Of a stretch of 64,000 nt of DNA, positions 1-8,176 are shown one piece after another (positions within the stretch are counted from its first letter, which is position 1; every line of letters starts with the position of its first letter). The stretch is from Pyruvatibacter sp. (lineage in GTDB: Bacteria > Pseudomonadota > Alphaproteobacteria > CGMCC-115125): NCBI RefSeq assembly GCF_040219635.1, contig NZ_JAVJSC010000003.1, forward strand, positions 320,501 through 384,500, written 5' to 3'. Made by a program: the position numbers and the translations under genes. Below the pieces are notes generated by a model. The model did no database searches. It was not told the origin of the DNA and saw only the letters and a list, made by a program, of their open reading frames with translations.

Positions 1-479
1 AGTGCTGCCTGCACAATGTCAGAACCGGACACAGCACCCACAACCTGATCAAGCTGGCGATCAAGATCCCGGGCAACAGCTATCATCTGCTCCGCCTTGG
101 CCGCATCCGCTGCCAGTTTGCGATAGGCGGCGGCTATTTCGTCTGCCTGGTCGCGCAGTTCCTGCTGCTGGCCGCGCAGACTGGAGACCTCCCGCTGGGC
201 AAAGCGCACTTCATCGGAAACTTTTTCGGCCTGCCGCAGCAAGAACTCGCTCAGGGCTTCGCGGTCATTACCGCCACCGCCCTGCGCATAGAGCTGGCGC
301 ATGTCCCAGGTGCCCTGATTAACCCACAGGAAAAAGCCCAGCCCCGCAGCCAGAACCACAAACAGCAAAAAGCCCAACACACCAAAGCCGCTGCTGCCAC
401 GTCCGCGCGTGCGGTCGCGCACTTCTGCGTCAACCAGACCCCGAAGCGCTGCGCGCTGTTCATCTGTAAATCCAGACAT
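1..479 (-). CDS. Membrane protein with coiled-coil domain (partial, runs off window start)
   Basis: An open frame starts at the ATG at 479 and runs without a stop to base 1, giving the first 159 residues. The N-terminus (MSGFTDEQRAALRGLVDAEV) is hydrophilic. One hydrophobic segment follows at about residues 31-53 (FGVLGFLLFVVLAAGLGFFL), preceded by an Arg-rich stretch. From about residue 75 onward the protein is rich in Glu, Gln, Arg and Ala with heptad-like spacing, suggesting a coiled coil on the far side of the membrane. It is divergent from the NfrA-like gene, with which it shares a 343-bp upstream region. I do not recognise a family. A single-pass envelope or scaffold protein is the most that can be said, and the C-terminal part is outside the window. 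Confidence 0.6.
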   Translation of the reverse strand, partial: MSGFTDEQRAALRGLVDAEVRDRTRGRGSSGFGVLGFLLFVVLAAGLGFFLWVNQGTWDMRQLYAQGGGGNDREALSEFLLRQAEKVSDEVRFAQREVSSLRGQQQELRDQADEIAAAYRKLAADAAKAEQMIAVARDLDRQLDQVVGAVSGSDIVQAA

Positions 480-822
480 GCCCTGCCTCAATTTGCCGGC
501 CCGACCTGCGCACTGAAAAACGCGGCGGACAGAAAACACGAAAACACAGATAACTCTGTGTCGGCGAACCGCTTACATTGCCGATCGCCACAAGGGCACC
601 CACTGCTGAGATTATACGCGACCAGCGTACCTTTGTGCTGACTTCGACCGTTACTATTTGTTAATCATGCAGCCCGTGGCTGCATAGCAACACTTGCCCG
701 TGTGGTTAACCGAATTGCGCAACTTATTGCGCTAGAACGGCTCAATGCGTGGCGATTTGCGAGCGACCCGCGCTAGACTTGGTGAGAGTTCGGGTGCGTT
801 CAGGCAGGAAAGAACAGAAAAG
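480..822. promoter_or_regulatory. Divergent intergenic region with two inverted repeats
   Basis: This 343-bp region separates the divergent membrane-protein gene and the NfrA-like gene. It contains a perfect 8-bp inverted repeat with a 3-base spacer at 667-685 (ATGCAGCC, CGT, GGCTGCAT) and a second inverted repeat at 717-732 (GCGCAA, CTTA, TTGCGC). Both lie within about 160 bp of the NfrA-like start. They could be operators or short transcript hairpins. A purine-rich stretch (AGGCAGGAAAG) lies 11-21 bases before the ATG at 823. No convincing sigma-70 promoter could be fixed by eye. Confidence 0.4.
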
Positions 823-2460
823 ATGACACGTCGCATCCTGGGAGCAGGCAGCCTTGCTATTCTGGCAGGGGTTACACTGACCGCCGCGCCAACGGCACAC
901 GCTGAACGGCTGGAACCTTTCATGGTGGCCCAGGCCGAAACCGCACAAAACCTGATCGCCGCAGGTGATGCACAGTGGCAGGGCGGCAATCCATCACTTG
1001 CCGCCCAGACCTACCAACGCGCCCTTGAGACCGGCAATCTGACACAAGCCCAGCGCGCCTATGCGCTACGTGCCCTTGGGTTTGTCTCTGCTGAAATTGG
1101 CGACCCGCAAAACGCAGCCCGCGCCTTCAAGGCCTCCCTGGCTATCGAAGATAACCCCGGTGCCGCATTGGGCCTTGCCGTTTCGCTGCGCCAGGCAGGC
1201 GACACAGCCGGTGCCAATGCAGCACTTGCAAACGTGGACCGCCGGGTACTGACCCGCGACCAGCTGCCGTTTTATCTGGACGAAGTTGCATCTGCGGCCC
1301 TCCCCGGCAACCCGCAGGCCGCCATCACGGCGCTGGAAGAAGCCGTCGGCATCACCGAAAGCGTCTATCGCCGCGTGCGGCTGGCGCAGCTTTATCGCCA
1401 GACCGGCAACACCGCGAAAGCTGACGAAAATCTCGCTAAGGCTGAAAGCGCATTGGCAGCAGAACCCGGTGCCGCCGCCGACGTGGCCTATGCCGCGCTT
1501 TCAATGGGTGACGATGCTGCCGCTGCCCGCTACTTCGAGCAGGCCCGCAGCGCAGACGCCCTGACCTCAACGAGCTTTGCTGACTACGGCTACGCGCTGA
1601 AACGCCAGGGCGACCTTGATGGCTCAACAAGCCTGTTTCGCGATGCCATCGACACCCACGACCAAAGCGCGGACGCCACCAGCGATGAAGGCAAGCGCCG
1701 CCTGTTCCGTCTGCGCCGCGAGGTCTCCTACACCGAACGTACCTGGTATGCGGATGCGTTCCTGTCATTCCGCGACAACTCGGTTGATCTGATCGGCGTG
1801 CCGGAGCGTGGCGAGAGCGACAGCTTCGCCGGCTGGGAAGTGGGCTACATCGCCCCCCAGATCGGCTCCATGAAGCACCGCGCGCTGACACTTTTCACCC
1901 GCGGCTTTACCGGCTTTGAAGGCGACACGCTGGATACCCGCGAGGGGTCGTTGCAGCTTGGCGTCGGCGCGCGCTTCCGTCCGTTGGCTGACCACAACCT
2001 TGTGTTCACCGCAGAGCGGCTGATTTCAGTCGGCGATCAGGCGCGCGATGCGTGGCTGTTCGTCACCGGCTATTCACTGGCGGACGGCCTCGATATTGAT
2101 CCCGTGCTAGACGATTGGGAAAGCTGGAACGTGTATGCCGACTTTGCCTATATCCCCGACAGCCCGCGCTTTATCGCTGCCAATGTTGAAGGCTGGTACG
2201 GCCACAGCTTCAAACTGTCTGATGATGTTGTTGTCATTCCGCATGTGGTTGCCGCCGCGCGTTACTCGGACGACAAGTTCGATACCGACCGGGTGATTGA
2301 GGCAGGCCCCGGCGTTGCGCTGCGCTACTGGTTCAACGAGGACAAGTACACTGGCCCGCGCTCTTACATGGATTTCAAAATCCAGTATCGCTATGCCTTC
2401 GTGAATGACGATGATCGCGATGATGGCGCCCTCGTCGGCACTGCAACGCTGCACTACTAG
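823..2460 (+). CDS. NfrA-like outer-membrane TPR/beta-barrel polysaccharide export protein
   Basis: The 545-residue protein begins with a signal peptide (MTRRILGAGSLAILAG, then a cleavage site near AHA). I chose this ATG over an upstream in-frame one because it gives a clean signal peptide. Residues about 35-300 are Ala-rich helical repeats typical of TPRs. From about residue 300 the sequence changes to alternating aromatic/polar beta-type segments (for example ALTLFTRGFTGF and LRYWFNEDKYTGPRSYMDFK) and ends in Tyr, as expected for an outer-membrane barrel related to the C-terminal domain of phage N4 adsorption protein A (NfrA). In E. coli, NfrA is the outer-membrane component that exports and displays an N-acetylmannosamine-containing polysaccharide made by NfrB. 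The convergent neighbours (TPR protein, NfrB-like, WecB) support the same role. Barrel assignment is by pattern only. Confidence 0.72.
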   Translation: MTRRILGAGSLAILAGVTLTAAPTAHAERLEPFMVAQAETAQNLIAAGDAQWQGGNPSLAAQTYQRALETGNLTQAQRAYALRALGFVSAEIGDPQNAARAFKASLAIEDNPGAALGLAVSLRQAGDTAGANAALANVDRRVLTRDQLPFYLDEVASAALPGNPQAAITALEEAVGITESVYRRVRLAQLYRQTGNTAKADENLAKAESALAAEPGAAADVAYAALSMGDDAAAARYFEQARSADALTSTSFADYGYALKRQGDLDGSTSLFRDAIDTHDQSADATSDEGKRRLFRLRREVSYTERTWYADAFLSFRDNSVDLIGVPERGESDSFAGWEVGYIAPQIGSMKHRALTLFTRGFTGFEGDTLDTREGSLQLGVGARFRPLADHNLVFTAERLISVGDQARDAWLFVTGYSLADGLDIDPVLDDWESWNVYADFAYIPDSPRFIAANVEGWYGHSFKLSDDVVVIPHVVAAARYSDDKFDTDRVIEAGPGVALRYWFNEDKYTGPRSYMDFKIQYRYAFVNDDDRDDGALVGTATLHY

Positions 2461-2477
2461 GCCCGGCGAAACACCGC

Positions 2478-3020
2478 CTACTGCGCCAGCACCTTTTCAG
2501 CCAGCTCCCGCTCGGCATCCGTCAGGCCGCCCGCTTCCAGCGCGCTGACATAGTCTGCACGCGCCGCCACCACTTCGCCTGCCACGTCGCGCGCGATGGC
2601 GCGATACAGCAATGCGCGCCCATCTTCTGCTGAGGCCCGCGCTGCCCGGTCTGCGAAACCCGCAGCCTTCAACGGCTCACCCGCCTGCAACGCAGCCTGC
2701 GCTGAAATAATCCACACCTGCGCGCGCTCCGGGTTTATCTCCCGTGCGCGTGCCATGTGGACCTCCGCCTCGGCATACTCGCCTTGCGCCATCAAGGCGT
2801 AAGCCCGATGCACAAACGGGTAACTGCGAAAGTCAGCCATGGTTTGCGTTGGGAACGGCGCTGCCAGCTCGTTGGTCAGCGTCTGGGCACGCATCACAGA
2901 TAAATCAGGAATCCACATTTCCTTGGTGGCAAACCAAAGACCAACCGCGCCGAACACCATGATGAGTGTGAGCAGCAATGACGCTCTGATCCGGGCGCGT
3001 TTCTTTTGAGCTGGTGACAT
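2478..3020 (-). CDS. Small membrane-anchored TPR protein of the Nfr-like locus
   Basis: This 180-residue protein starts at the ATG at 3020, five bases past the NfrB-like stop codon, so the two are almost certainly co-transcribed. A basic N-terminus (KKRARIRA) precedes one transmembrane helix at about residues 13-30. The remainder is Ala-rich amphipathic helices with TPR character (AYALMAQGEYAEAEVHMARA and following repeats), probably periplasmic. It may bridge the inner-membrane synthase and the outer-membrane NfrA-like protein (inference). The gene ends 17 bp from the convergent NfrA-like gene with no obvious terminator between them. No specific family name is recognised. Confidence 0.65.
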   Translation of the reverse strand: MSPAQKKRARIRASLLLTLIMVFGAVGLWFATKEMWIPDLSVMRAQTLTNELAAPFPTQTMADFRSYPFVHRAYALMAQGEYAEAEVHMARAREINPERAQVWIISAQAALQAGEPLKAAGFADRAARASAEDGRALLYRAIARDVAGEVVAARADYVSALEAGGLTDAERELAEKVLAQ

Positions 3021-3024
3021 GCCG

Positions 3025-5400
3025 TTACTCCACCAGTTCCAGGTTGCTCTGGTCCAGTTCACGCTGAACCTGCTCAACCTGCCCATGCGGAATAAGACCC
3101 AGGTCCGCAGCGACACCCAGAATGTTCATTGGCGGTTGCGGTTGAGCGGCCAGCGCATCATCAAGCTGCGTGCGCGACACAGCACCAGAGGCAACCAAAG
3201 CCTCGCCCAGCGGTTGTGCATCAGAGCCACGCAACTCCAGCGCTGCCGTCAGTGTTTCGTGCGCGATTAAACCAAGACGCACCAGCACATCACCCAGCAG
3301 CACATGACGCCGGCGAATGTGCCGCCACAGACGTTCAATGCCTTGCGCATCCACAAGCTGCAGACGCCGCAGCAACGTGGCGTCTTTTATTTCGCGGCCA
3401 AGAGCGGAGGTATCCCACGCATACCGCAGTCCAAAGGCTACGTCGCTGCGCGGCGCAATCGTAATGGTCAGGCGCCGCGCGGTCCGCAGCGTGTTTGCCA
3501 GGGCATCCCGTTGTGACTTTGTAAGCGGCTCAGCCGCCGCAAGGTTCAGCGTGCCATTGCTTAAGGTCACGGGCACGACACCAAACCGTGCAGCATTGAC
3601 GGCACTGATTTCAGCCAGCGCATCCGCTGAAACCTTGAGCGCATCAAACGGTGCAAACGCCAACCCCGCCTGCTCGGCAAAGGCATTGGCCAGACTGTCC
3701 TCGTCCACCAGCGCCTGGTCGAGGAGCGACAACCCAAGCGGCCGGTACTGGGCTTTCTGCCGCACCAGTGCATCGTCAATATCGGTCTGCGCAACCGCAC
3801 CCCAATAACTCAGAACTTCGCCAATCTTCGGCGTGCCCTGCTTGAGGTCAGACAGCGACGGGTAGGCGTGGCTGGTCTTGTCCCATGTCAGCCGCTGGCC
3901 GGACAGGCGATACCAAAGATATTGCCGGAGCGCCCGCAGGCTGGCCCGAAACCCGATCCAGTTGGCCACCACCGCGCGCAATGGCGACAGCGGCACATAA
4001 ATCAGCCCATGTGTGCGCCCGACAAACCAGGCGCGATGAAACAGCCGGTTGAGCAGGAAAAACAGATTGGCCGCAATGATGTACCAGACCCAGCTTCCCG
4101 GCTCGATCAACGGCGGCATCTGCCACAGATCAGGAATATAATTGAGTGCCAGATAGTAGGCTGCAATCTGCAGCACGATGGCATAGCCGATGATGGCGGC
4201 GGGCGCTGTAATCATGCCCTTGCGGTCGCGGTACAAGAAATAAAGATCCTGCCAGCGCCCCTGCCAGCCAAGCTGCTCCCACCCCAAAAACGAAATGCCA
4301 AGTGTCCAACGCGCTTTCTGGCGGATGGACGCCCACAGCTGATCAGGGAAAAACTCTTTCGTGGACACAATTTCACGCCGCGTGCGCGTGACTTTTCGAC
4401 CAAGCGGCCACGACCGTGTTTCGTAGGGAACTTCTGCCCAGTAGCGCACAAACGCACCGGGCATATCCAGGTCATGCAGGCGCATGGCAATGTCATAATC
4501 TTCGGTGAGGCTGTCAGTGTTGAACGGCTGGTCGTCGGTTGCCGCTGATAGCGCGATCAACGCATTGCGCGAAAACGCGCTGGCCACACCGGCGCTCGGC
4601 ACAATGCCAGTCATCGCCTCGCGCACCAGCAGATCCTTGTTATGCCACTCGGCGAACTCATCCATGTAGTGACACGCCACCATGTCCAGCGGGTCGCGGT
4701 TCATCGAGAACACCGGCAACTGCATGAAGTCGCGCGTCGGCAGCACCCAGTTGATGACCCGCAGCGACAAGGGGTTCACCACATCTTCTGAGTCCTGCAT
4801 GACGAAGCCGTCAAACTTTTCGCCGGTTGCGTCTTCGTAGGCAAAAATCTTTTTGACGATCCAGTTCAGACAATCCGCCTTGCTGGTGGGGCCCGGGTGG
4901 CCCACCTCTGCGCGATGCACATTGTCGTAGCGCGCCGCCATGCGGTCCACTTCGCGCGCTGAATCCGGGTCGTTGGGATAGGTGCCCGCAAAAATATGGA
5001 AGTTGTCGTAGTCCACCGTATTGATGGTGTTGGTAATCATCCGCGCAATGACATCGCTCTCGTCCCACGCAGGCACGATAATGGCGAGCTTGAGCTGCGG
5101 TACGGCCTTGAGGCTTTCAAGTTTGCGGGGCAGCTCGTGCGGGTCACGGTCGCCCAGCCGTTTGAGCTTCAGCCACCAGTAATACAGGTCAATGAACAGG
5201 TCCTCGGCACCACTGACAAAAATCACCAGCGCAATGGTCAGCATCAGGAACTTGATGACGAACCACAGCACTGCTCCGGCTTCCACAAGATCAAAGCCAA
5301 AGTCACGCGACGCAAGATACGCCCAGTCGAGCGCCAGCATCCATTGCGCACCATCGCCAATGTTGGTTAGCATCTGCTGGATGGCACCCAGCGCCTCCAT
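3025..5400 (-). CDS. nfrB: NfrB-like family 2 glycosyltransferase with C-terminal c-di-GMP-binding MshEN region
   Basis: This 791-residue protein is a processive inner-membrane polysaccharide synthase. An N-terminal membrane helix lies at about 42-64. The GT2 domain covers about 100-380: the donor-site acids are in MQDSED (201-206), the TED motif is at 299-301 and the QxxRW motif is QKARW (361-365). Further membrane segments lie at about 398-420 and 436-456. The tail carries a GspE N-terminal/MshEN-type region at about 525-660 (KIGEVLSYWG then PLGLSLLDQALV). A second similar helical pair lies at about 701-785 (LLGDVLVRLGLI then PLGEALVASGAV). In E. coli NfrB the MshEN domain binds c-di-GMP and activates synthesis of an N4-receptor polysaccharide. 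AAGGCGGGA precedes the ATG. The gene lies 16 bp after wecB. The second MshEN-like copy is unusual. Confidence 0.85.
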   Translation of the reverse strand: MEALGAIQQMLTNIGDGAQWMLALDWAYLASRDFGFDLVEAGAVLWFVIKFLMLTIALVIFVSGAEDLFIDLYYWWLKLKRLGDRDPHELPRKLESLKAVPQLKLAIIVPAWDESDVIARMITNTINTVDYDNFHIFAGTYPNDPDSAREVDRMAARYDNVHRAEVGHPGPTSKADCLNWIVKKIFAYEDATGEKFDGFVMQDSEDVVNPLSLRVINWVLPTRDFMQLPVFSMNRDPLDMVACHYMDEFAEWHNKDLLVREAMTGIVPSAGVASAFSRNALIALSAATDDQPFNTDSLTEDYDIAMRLHDLDMPGAFVRYWAEVPYETRSWPLGRKVTRTRREIVSTKEFFPDQLWASIRQKARWTLGISFLGWEQLGWQGRWQDLYFLYRDRKGMITAPAAIIGYAIVLQIAAYYLALNYIPDLWQMPPLIEPGSWVWYIIAANLFFLLNRLFHRAWFVGRTHGLIYVPLSPLRAVVANWIGFRASLRALRQYLWYRLSGQRLTWDKTSHAYPSLSDLKQGTPKIGEVLSYWGAVAQTDIDDALVRQKAQYRPLGLSLLDQALVDEDSLANAFAEQAGLAFAPFDALKVSADALAEISAVNAARFGVVPVTLSNGTLNLAAAEPLTKSQRDALANTLRTARRLTITIAPRSDVAFGLRYAWDTSALGREIKDATLLRRLQLVDAQGIERLWRHIRRRHVLLGDVLVRLGLIAHETLTAALELRGSDAQPLGEALVASGAVSRTQLDDALAAQPQPPMNILGVAADLGLIPHGQVEQVQRELDQSNLELVE

Positions 5401-5416
5401 GCTTATCCCGCCTTAC

Positions 5417-6595
5417 TCATGATGCCGTTAGCCGGTCCGTTACACCCGGCTTTCCCTGCTGGTGTCCGGCCCGCCCCTTCAGCAGATCACGCGCCAGAAG
5501 AGCTGCAATGTTTTCGCCCGCACGCCCGTCCCCAAACGGGTTGCCCGCGCGCTTCATCTCTTGGCGTGCAGCCTCATTGGTCAACAACCGCAGCGCCTCG
5601 CGCTCGATAGCCGCCCGTTCGGTGCCCACAAGGCGCGCAACACCGGCCTCAACAGCTTCCATGCGCTCGGTCACCTTGCGCATCACAAGCGTTGGAATAC
5701 CAAGCGTGGCCGCTTCTTCCTGCACGCCACCTGAATCGGTCAGCACCAGCGTCGCCCGGCGCAGCACCGAGACGAAATCCATGTAGCCAAGCGGGTTTGT
5801 CAGGTGAACACGCGGATGCTGCCCCAGCGCTGCCTCCAATGGTTGGCGCACGACCGGGTTTGGATGAAACGGCAGCACTACTTCAATGTCAGTAACCTGA
5901 TTGACCACCGACAGTACCGCCTGCGCAATGCCATCAATCTGCGCACCCCAGCTTTCACGGCGATGCGTTGTCACCAGGGCCACACGGGATATGCCGCTGA
6001 CAGCGGGCACATCACGCGGCCACGTCGGCACATTCGGCAGCACCGACATCAGTGCATCCACAACCGTGTTGCCTGTCACGTGCACCCGAGACGGCAAATG
6101 TCCTTCGTCCAGCAGATTTTTCGCCGCCCGCTGTGTTGGCGCAAAATGCACATAAGCCAGCTTGGCAATCAGATGGCGGATACTTTCTTCCGGATACGGA
6201 TGATAAAAATCAAACGACCGCAGACCCGCTTCCACATGCGCAACCGGCACACCGCGCGCAGCGGCGGCCAGCGCCCCTGCAAGCGCAGACGCCGTGTCGC
6301 CCTGCACAACAACAAGATGCGGGTCGGCTTTCAGCAACGCTGGCCCAAGGGCTGCAACCGTGGCTCCTACGCGTTGTGAAATGTCGGCGGGAAGGACCGC
6401 CAGATCAACACTCATGTCCGGCGTAATATGAAAGTCAGCAAAGGCGCGGTCCGCCAGAGAAGCGTGCTGGCCGGTGGCAATCCACGTCGGCTCAAAAATC
6501 TCCGGGCGTGCACGCAGGGCCGCATACACAGGTGCGAGCTTGACGATTTCCGGCCGCGTGCCGCTGACGATGCTGATCCGTTGACGTTCTGCCAC
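5417..6595 (-). CDS. wecB: UDP-N-acetylglucosamine 2-epimerase (non-hydrolysing)
   Basis: This enzyme of about 392 residues interconverts UDP-GlcNAc and UDP-ManNAc in the cytoplasm. Family motifs are clear: SGTRPEIVKLAPV at the N-terminus, VQGDTASALAGA, HVEAGLRS, PYPEESIRHLI, and LTDSGGVQEEAATLG followed by VTERMEAVEAG near the C-terminus. I chose the GTG at 6595 because AGGGAA sits 9 bases upstream; an in-frame ATG at 6613 would add six residues but has no visible ribosome-binding site. It is the first gene of a unit continuing into the NfrB-like synthase, which suggests that UDP-ManNAc is the sugar donor, as in the E. coli Nfr pathway. Confidence 0.88.
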   Translation of the reverse strand: MAERQRISIVSGTRPEIVKLAPVYAALRARPEIFEPTWIATGQHASLADRAFADFHITPDMSVDLAVLPADISQRVGATVAALGPALLKADPHLVVVQGDTASALAGALAAAARGVPVAHVEAGLRSFDFYHPYPEESIRHLIAKLAYVHFAPTQRAAKNLLDEGHLPSRVHVTGNTVVDALMSVLPNVPTWPRDVPAVSGISRVALVTTHRRESWGAQIDGIAQAVLSVVNQVTDIEVVLPFHPNPVVRQPLEAALGQHPRVHLTNPLGYMDFVSVLRRATLVLTDSGGVQEEAATLGIPTLVMRKVTERMEAVEAGVARLVGTERAAIEREALRLLTNEAARQEMKRAGNPFGDGRAGENIAALLARDLLKGRAGHQQGKPGVTDRLTAS

Positions 6596-6949
6596 GCTGT
6601 CACGTTCCCTCATACCGGCGCCCGACGGCTGATGCCCGACGCCGTTAAGATTTCAGTTACCATTCTGCGCTCCACAAACCACACCCAGCCTGTCTGAAAC
6701 ATGAACAATGATTCAGACCGCTCGTTCTTTTGCCTCCTGGCCCCGATTTGGGTCAGTTGTTGCCGCAACGCCGCACCGACGCGTCCTGAAACGGGCCATT
6801 TGCGGCATTTTGGACGTCCAACCCTGTAAAAACGGCTCAAAAGTGCGCTTTCATTTGGTTACAACAGCAAAAGACGCGCCGGTTTCTGCATCCAACGGGC
6901 AGATATATGCGTATGCTGAACAACCAACACCTCAAGAAAACCGGGACTT
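6596..6949. promoter_or_regulatory. Divergent wecB/crtY intergenic region with inverted repeat 6692-6718
   Basis: This region of about 350 bp separates the polysaccharide and carotenoid loci. It contains a perfect 7-bp inverted repeat, GTCTGAA (6692-6698) and TTCAGAC (6712-6718), separated by 13 bases, about 100 bp upstream of wecB. The size and spacing fit a dimeric repressor site. I looked for the PpsR/CrtJ pattern TGT-N12-ACA and did not find a convincing copy. Short frames across the region show no codon structure I would call a gene. Confidence 0.35.
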
Positions 6950-8176
6950 TTGCCCCTCGTGCCCCCGCAAACGCCAGATCACAACGCTAACGGGCCGCCG
7001 CACCGCCCCAACGCACCCTATGATCTGCTTCTGGCAGGGGCCGGGCTGGCAAACGCGCTGATTGTGCGGGCGCTGACGGTCCACCGTCCCGAAATCCGCG
7101 TTGGCATCGTTGACCGTGAGCCGAACCCGACGCCAAGCCACACATGGTCATTTCACGCGAGCGATGTGTCAGATAGCGCTGACGATTGGATGTCGCCGCT
7201 CGTTACGCACAGGTGGCAAAGCCAGCGCGTGACATTCCCCGGGCACAGCCGCGCGCTGAACACAGGCTACGCCAGCATCAGCGAACATCAGTTGCGCGCC
7301 CAACTGGCGTGCGACCTCAAAGGCCAGGGCGTGATTGCCGGTGACGTCGCATCACTGGATGCAAAGGGCGCCACCCTGGCAGATGGCAGCCGCATCGAAG
7401 CGCACTCGGTGATTGACGGGCGAGGTCAGCGTGCCCATCCCGCGCTCGCGATCAGGTTTCAAAAGTTTGTCGGTCAGGAACTGGAGCTCGAAAACCCCCA
7501 CAGGCTGACGGCACCTGTCATTATGGATGCAACCGTGCCGCAGGAAGACGGCTACCGGTTTTTCTACCTGCTGCCACACACACCTACATCGCTGCTCATC
7601 GAAGACACCCGATACAGCGACGGCGCGGCGCTGGACGACGAGGTTTTTCGCAGCGCCATAAACGACTATGCCACCTCACGCGGCTGGACCATCAAACACA
7701 TCATTCGTGAAGAACGCGGCATTCTGCCCATCGCCCTTGGCGGCGACATAGAAGCCTTCTGGAACGATACCCCCCGGGGCGTAGGCCGCAGCGGCCTGGC
7801 AGCAGCGCTGTTTCACCCGGTCACCGGCTATTCCCTGCCCGACAACGTGCGCCTTGCCGAAAAAATTGCCGCCCTGCCTGAGATCACCGCTGACACCGTG
7901 GCTCAGGCAACCCGCGACCATGCATTCGAGGCATGGAAATCGCGCGGCTTTTACCGTTTGCTCAACCGTATGTTGTTTGACGCAGCCCTGCCCCATGAGC
8001 GCTACAAGGTGCTGGAGCGGTTTTATCGCTTGCCGGAACCACTGATCGCCCGATTTTATGCGGGGACCACCACCTGGGCCGACAAGGCCCGTATCCTCAC
8101 CGGCAAACCTCCGGTGCCCATTAGCGCGGCCCTGCGCTGCCTGAAAGAACCCACCCACGGAGACCTGACCGCATGA
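6950..8176 (+). CDS. crtY: Lycopene beta-cyclase CrtY
   Basis: The 408-residue protein cyclises both ends of lycopene to beta-carotene. It has the N-terminal dinucleotide fold YDLLLAGAGLANALIV, the CrtY motif HTWSFH, the FQKFVGQELEL region and the C-terminal LFHPVTGYSLPD followed by FYRLLNRMLFDAA, all characteristic of bacterial CrtY-type cyclases. The start is uncertain: no ATG is available, the first possible codon is TTG at 6950, and GTG at 6959 is the alternative. Either gives a Pro-rich extension of about 20 residues before the conserved fold. Its stop overlaps the crtI start (ATGA), so crtY-crtI-crtB form an operon. Confidence 0.92.
   Translation: MPLVPPQTPDHNANGPPHRPNAPYDLLLAGAGLANALIVRALTVHRPEIRVGIVDREPNPTPSHTWSFHASDVSDSADDWMSPLVTHRWQSQRVTFPGHSRALNTGYASISEHQLRAQLACDLKGQGVIAGDVASLDAKGATLADGSRIEAHSVIDGRGQRAHPALAIRFQKFVGQELELENPHRLTAPVIMDATVPQEDGYRFFYLLPHTPTSLLIEDTRYSDGAALDDEVFRSAINDYATSRGWTIKHIIREERGILPIALGGDIEAFWNDTPRGVGRSGLAAALFHPVTGYSLPDNVRLAEKIAALPEITADTVAQATRDHAFEAWKSRGFYRLLNRMLFDAALPHERYKVLERFYRLPEPLIARFYAGTTTWADKARILTGKPPVPISAALRCLKEPTHGDLTA

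Noticed and set aside
6596..6949. PpsR/CrtJ or similar light/oxygen regulator site before crtY
   Set aside because: The closest match to TGT-N12-ACA has the wrong spacing (11), so I do not claim it.
6708..7061. Plus-strand frame overlapping the crtY start
   Set aside because: It overlaps conserved CrtY sequence in another frame and has no recognisable domain.
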